A DNA stretch of 26,433 nucleotides from JBOHWJ01 sp050736615 (GTDB taxonomy: Bacteria; Desulfobacterota; Binatia; Binatales; Binataceae). The stretch is from contig JBOHWL010000152.1 in NCBI GenBank assembly GCA_050736615.1, positions 1-26,433 on the forward strand. The letters run 5' to 3'. The notes below the pieces were generated by a model. That model was not told where the DNA came from and made no database searches. It worked only from the letters and a program-made list of their open reading frames with translations. The position numbers and the translations under genes were made by a program. Positions 24,425 to 26,433 of the stretch are shown here, piece by piece; position 1 is the stretch's first letter, and every line of letters begins with the position of its first letter.

Positions 24425-25204
24425 TTACTCCACCTTCCAGTTGGGTTTGCGCTTTTCGGCGAAGGCGCGCGGGCCCTCGACGACGTCATGCGAATGCATC
24501 AGGCGGTCAGTCGCCGGATACTTCTTTTTGAGTGCGTCTTCGATTGGAAGGCCGAGCCCCCCCAGCGCCGCTTCCTTGCTCGCTTGAATCGAGAGCGGCG
24601 AGCATTCCATGATCTCCGCCGCCCAGCGTTCCGCCGTGGTCATCAGATCCTTGTACGGTGCCACTTCATTGACCAGACCCCATCGGTGAGCCTCGGCGGC
24701 GGTTATATGGCGGCCGGTGAGCATCATTCCCATCGCAATTTTGAGTGGAATATGACGCGGGAGGCGATGAACTCCGCCCGCTCCCGCCATCAACCCGACC
24801 CGCGGTTCCGGCAGACCCAGACGCGCGTGTTCAGCGGCTACAATAATATCGCAGGCGAGCGCAATTTCGCATCCGCCACCCAACGCGAAGCCATTGACGG
24901 CGGCGATAATCGGCTTATTGATGTCGAAACGCGCGGTAAGGCCAGCGAAGCCGCCTTTATTGCGCGGCATCGGTTCACCGCGATGGGTTGCAGTGTACTT
25001 CAGATCGTTGCCGGCTGAAAAAGCCTTATCGCCGGCACCGGTGACGATCGCAACCCACATATCCTTATCGTTGATGAAATCATCCCACACGCCGTCCAGT
25101 TCGACATGGCAATGCGGATGCAGCGCGTTCATCACCTCGGGCCGGTTGAAGGTGATGTAAGCCAGGTGGTTGCGTTTTTCGTAGGTCGAAAATTTCAATT
25201 CCAT
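24425..25204 (-). CDS. Enoyl-CoA hydratase/isomerase family protein
   Basis: This 259-residue crotonase-fold enzyme has both oxyanion-hole segments, KAFSAGNDLK (about 60-69) and NGFALGGGCE. Glu113 and Glu133 (LPEPRVGL) are 20 residues apart, matching the two catalytic glutamates (144 and 164) of rat mitochondrial enoyl-CoA hydratase. It should add water across a 2-enoyl-CoA double bond; related isomerases and lyases cannot be fully excluded. AGGAGG lies 11 bases before the ATG, the same spacing as in the hydrolase gene at 8.2 kb, and the dispersed repeat lies just upstream in its leader. Confidence 0.9.
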   Translation of the reverse strand: MELKFSTYEKRNHLAYITFNRPEVMNALHPHCHVELDGVWDDFINDKDMWVAIVTGAGDKAFSAGNDLKYTATHRGEPMPRNKGGFAGLTARFDINKPIIAAVNGFALGGGCEIALACDIIVAAEHARLGLPEPRVGLMAGAGGVHRLPRHIPLKIAMGMMLTGRHITAAEAHRWGLVNEVAPYKDLMTTAERWAAEIMECSPLSIQASKEAALGGLGLPIEDALKKKYPATDRLMHSHDVVEGPRAFAEKRKPNWKVE

Positions 25205-25223
25205 CGTATGAGGCGCCTCCTAA

Positions 25224-25404
25224 GTTTATCTTTTACGCAGCTCGCGGACTCGTTACCCGCAACGCGGCTCGCAGACTCGCCCGCTCGTTGCTCTTCGCTC
25301 CACTGGTGTGCTCGCTTCGCCGCGCGACGCGGCTTCGCTAGTTTATCTGTTACGCAGCTCGCGGACTCGCCTGCTCGCTTCGCCGCGCGACGCGGCTTCG
25401 CTAG
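25224..25404 (-). repeat. Dispersed intergenic repeat, copy B, with partial tandem duplication
   Basis: Unit 1 spans 25224-25341 and unit 2 spans 25341-25404. Their ends are shared: 25224-25252 matches 25341-25369 at 28 of 29 bases, and 25309-25341 matches 25372-25404 exactly over 33 bases. Unit 2 lacks the middle part. The block 25260-25321 matches copy A at 52 of 62 bases. The element fills the gap between the small upstream gene and the hydratase gene. Confidence 0.85.
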
Positions 25405-25408
25405 CTAG

Positions 25409-25651
25409 TTATCGCACTTCGTCCTCATCGAGCAGTTCGAAAAATGCGTCGATGCTTTCCATCAGTTGACGACGGATTTGGGCGCGGGTGCCTTCGATAA
25501 AGTGCATGGTGACGCGGCCGGAGCCGCCATCCACCATCCGCACGCGCGCATCGTCGACGCCCGCGACTTCGGCCGCGCCAAAGATGCGCAAGCCATAGAC
25601 GAGCGCGCCCCGCTGTGCCGCACCTTTGACCAGCTTCAGCTTCCGCGCCAT
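25409..25651 (-). CDS. Small protein of unknown function
   Basis: I do not recognise this 80-residue protein. It begins MARKLKLVKG, has a central stretch RVRMVDGGSGRVTMHFIEG and an acidic end IDAFFELLDEDEVR. There is no signal peptide or membrane segment. Evidence that it is a gene is a strong Shine-Dalgarno AGGAGGT at 25657-25663, 5 bases before the ATG, and its tidy fit between the BamE-like gene's promoter region and the repeat. It is on the same strand as, and 205 bases upstream of, the enoyl-CoA hydratase gene. Confidence 0.68.
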   Translation of the reverse strand: MARKLKLVKGAAQRGALVYGLRIFGAAEVAGVDDARVRMVDGGSGRVTMHFIEGTRAQIRRQLMESIDAFFELLDEDEVR

Positions 25652-25686
25652 CCCGGACCTCCTTTTTTAATTGGCTGGGCCGACAA

Positions 25687-25692
25687 TTTATA
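25687..25692 (-). promoter_or_regulatory. Candidate -10 box for the small gene
   Basis: On the minus strand TATAAA lies 24 bases before the AGGAGGT of the 80-residue gene. No convincing -35 box was found at the usual distance. Confidence 0.28.
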
Positions 25693-25732
25693 GCACATAT
25701 CCGCATGCCCGCACGTTTTATGCGCCGCGCGA

Positions 25733-25762
25733 TTGACAAGGCGGTCGCCCGACCAACACAAT
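25733..25762 (+). promoter_or_regulatory. Candidate promoter giving a near-leaderless mRNA for the BamE-like gene
   Basis: A perfect TTGACA (25733-25738) and CACAAT (25757-25762, 4 of 6 consensus) are 18 bases apart. The expected start site, about 7 bases later, coincides with the ATG at 25770, and no Shine-Dalgarno sequence is present. Confidence 0.45.
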
Positions 25763-25769
25763 CTTGCCG

Positions 25770-26207
25770 ATGGTTTCGGGGTCGCTTCAGAAACGCGATT
25801 GGAATTGGCTTTTGATGTTCGTGCTGTTCGGCCTTAGCGGATGCGGAGTGATCTATACCGCCGGATCCCGGCTCAAGACCGCTGACATGGCGCATTCGCT
25901 CAAGGTCGATGAAACCTCCTTGCGGGTGCATAAAAAATGGGGCGAGCCCGATTTGCGCACCAACGTCAACAGCGACACGGAAATCTGGAGCTATGCCGAG
26001 CGGCCGAACAGCGACGACATCACCGCGACGCTTTTCTATACGTCAGTCAAACCCGGCGATCAGAGCAAATTCCTCGATCTCAAGTTTGTTAACGGCCGGC
26101 TGAAGTCATGGAAGACTGCCATCCGTACGATGCCAGCCAAACAGGGTTCGGGGTTCAGTTATGGCTTGGGCCCGGGCGGCGCGGTGAGCGCGGTCAAGCA
26201 TTATTAG
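25770..26207 (+). CDS. BamE/SmpA-like lipoprotein
   Basis: The 145-residue protein has an N-terminal LQKRDWNWLLMFVLFGLSGC ending in a lipobox at Cys25, so it is a predicted lipoprotein. The body has the pattern of the SmpA/OmlA (BamE) family: a short helix with VDETSLRVHKKWGEPD, then TEIWSYAERP, and a hydrophobic strand FLDLKFVNGRLKSW. BamE supports outer-membrane protein assembly, but this fold is also used by other lipoproteins, so the role is not settled. The ATG at 25770 is preferred to an in-frame TTG at 25764. It diverges from the small gene. Confidence 0.65.
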   Translation: MVSGSLQKRDWNWLLMFVLFGLSGCGVIYTAGSRLKTADMAHSLKVDETSLRVHKKWGEPDLRTNVNSDTEIWSYAERPNSDDITATLFYTSVKPGDQSKFLDLKFVNGRLKSWKTAIRTMPAKQGSGFSYGLGPGGAVSAVKHY

Positions 26208-26433
26208 GTAAATCGCACGACTGGCGGCAACCGCCGACGGGATTCGTGCGCGTGCGGCGGAGCGATTACAATGTTGCAACACGCGGCACCATTCGTGTGT
26301 AATGTCACGATCAGATAATATGGCGGCGCATGACGAACTATAGGGCGCTATCGATGGCGCACGGCCGCGCATGTTGATGCGGGCAATCTGAATGGCAACG
26401 GCGCGCAACACCTTTGAGTCTATTCTGCTCGAC
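26208..26433. other. Non-coding end of window
   Basis: After the BamE-like gene there is no supported gene to the window end. I see no tRNA-like cloverleaf, clear terminator or repeat in these 226 bases. Confidence 0.5.

Noticed and set aside
25224..25404. Possible CRISPR array
   Set aside because: Only two unequal units, no regular spacers and no cas genes; better explained as a partial tandem duplication of a dispersed repeat.
1..26433. Insertion sequences, prophage, tRNA or rRNA genes
   Set aside because: No transposase or integrase motifs, no terminal inverted repeats with target duplications, and no tRNA- or rRNA-like sequence was recognised by eye.

Overview
This GC-rich bacterial window carries 20 well supported genes and a handful of intergenic signals. 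Most of it is core and secondary metabolism rather than an obvious mobile or defence island. Two lipoproteins with lipoboxes, one RcsF-like and one BamE-like, and a DUF1329 exported protein point to a didermic (Gram-negative-type) cell. A complete cofG-cofH-cofD-cofE run plus an F420-type luciferase-like oxidoreductase shows that the cell makes and uses coenzyme F420. Together with CaiB/BaiF and enoyl-CoA hydratase family genes, this fits a deltaproteobacterium-like lineage such as Candidatus Binatia or a similar uncultured soil or sediment group. That placement is an inference from gene content, not a measured one.

Layout. Positions 1-2345 (+): the C-terminal part of a Ser/Thr protein kinase with zinc ribbon, membrane segment and BON domain, a PHP-domain phosphoesterase, and an RcsF-like lipoprotein that overlaps the PHP gene. 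2452-3303 (+): F420-type oxidoreductase. 3386-4699 (-): exported DUF1329 protein, followed by a 560-base gap without a convincing gene. 5260-12058 (-): ClC chloride transporter with CBS and TrkA_C domains, alpha/beta hydrolase, class III aminotransferase, alpha-methylacyl-CoA-racemase-like CaiB/BaiF protein, and a BtuF-like protein without a signal peptide. 12261-12806 (+): ureidoglycolate-lyase-family protein. 12843-16320 (-): a tight E1alpha-E1beta-E2 2-oxoacid dehydrogenase operon. 16555-21699 (+): the F420 operon ending in a long-chain polyprenyl diphosphate synthase. 21791-22735 (-): an alpha/beta-hydrolase lipoprotein that lacks its serine nucleophile. 22925-24292 (+): hisI-hisG. 24425-25651 (-): enoyl-CoA hydratase preceded by a small unknown gene. 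25770-26207 (+): BamE-like lipoprotein.

How it fits together. CofG and CofH make the deazaflavin Fo, CofD adds the phospholactyl-type side chain, and CofE adds glutamates. CofC, which makes the CofD donor, is not in the window. The LLM-family protein at 2.4 kb is a plausible F420 user. The racemase, hydratase and 2-oxoacid dehydrogenase suggest branched acyl-CoA metabolism, although they are not one operon.

The most interesting non-coding signal is a dispersed repeat. A 62-base block recurs at 8214-8275 and 25260-25321 with 52 of 62 bases identical and no gaps. Both copies sit just upstream of the Shine-Dalgarno sequence of a minus-strand gene, and part of the 25-kb copy is duplicated. Substitutions inside one small hairpin keep base pairing, so a structured RNA leader is possible. 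No clearly new multi-gene system is visible. The best leads are this repeat, the RcsF-like lipoprotein, the degenerate hydrolase and the unusual kinase architecture.
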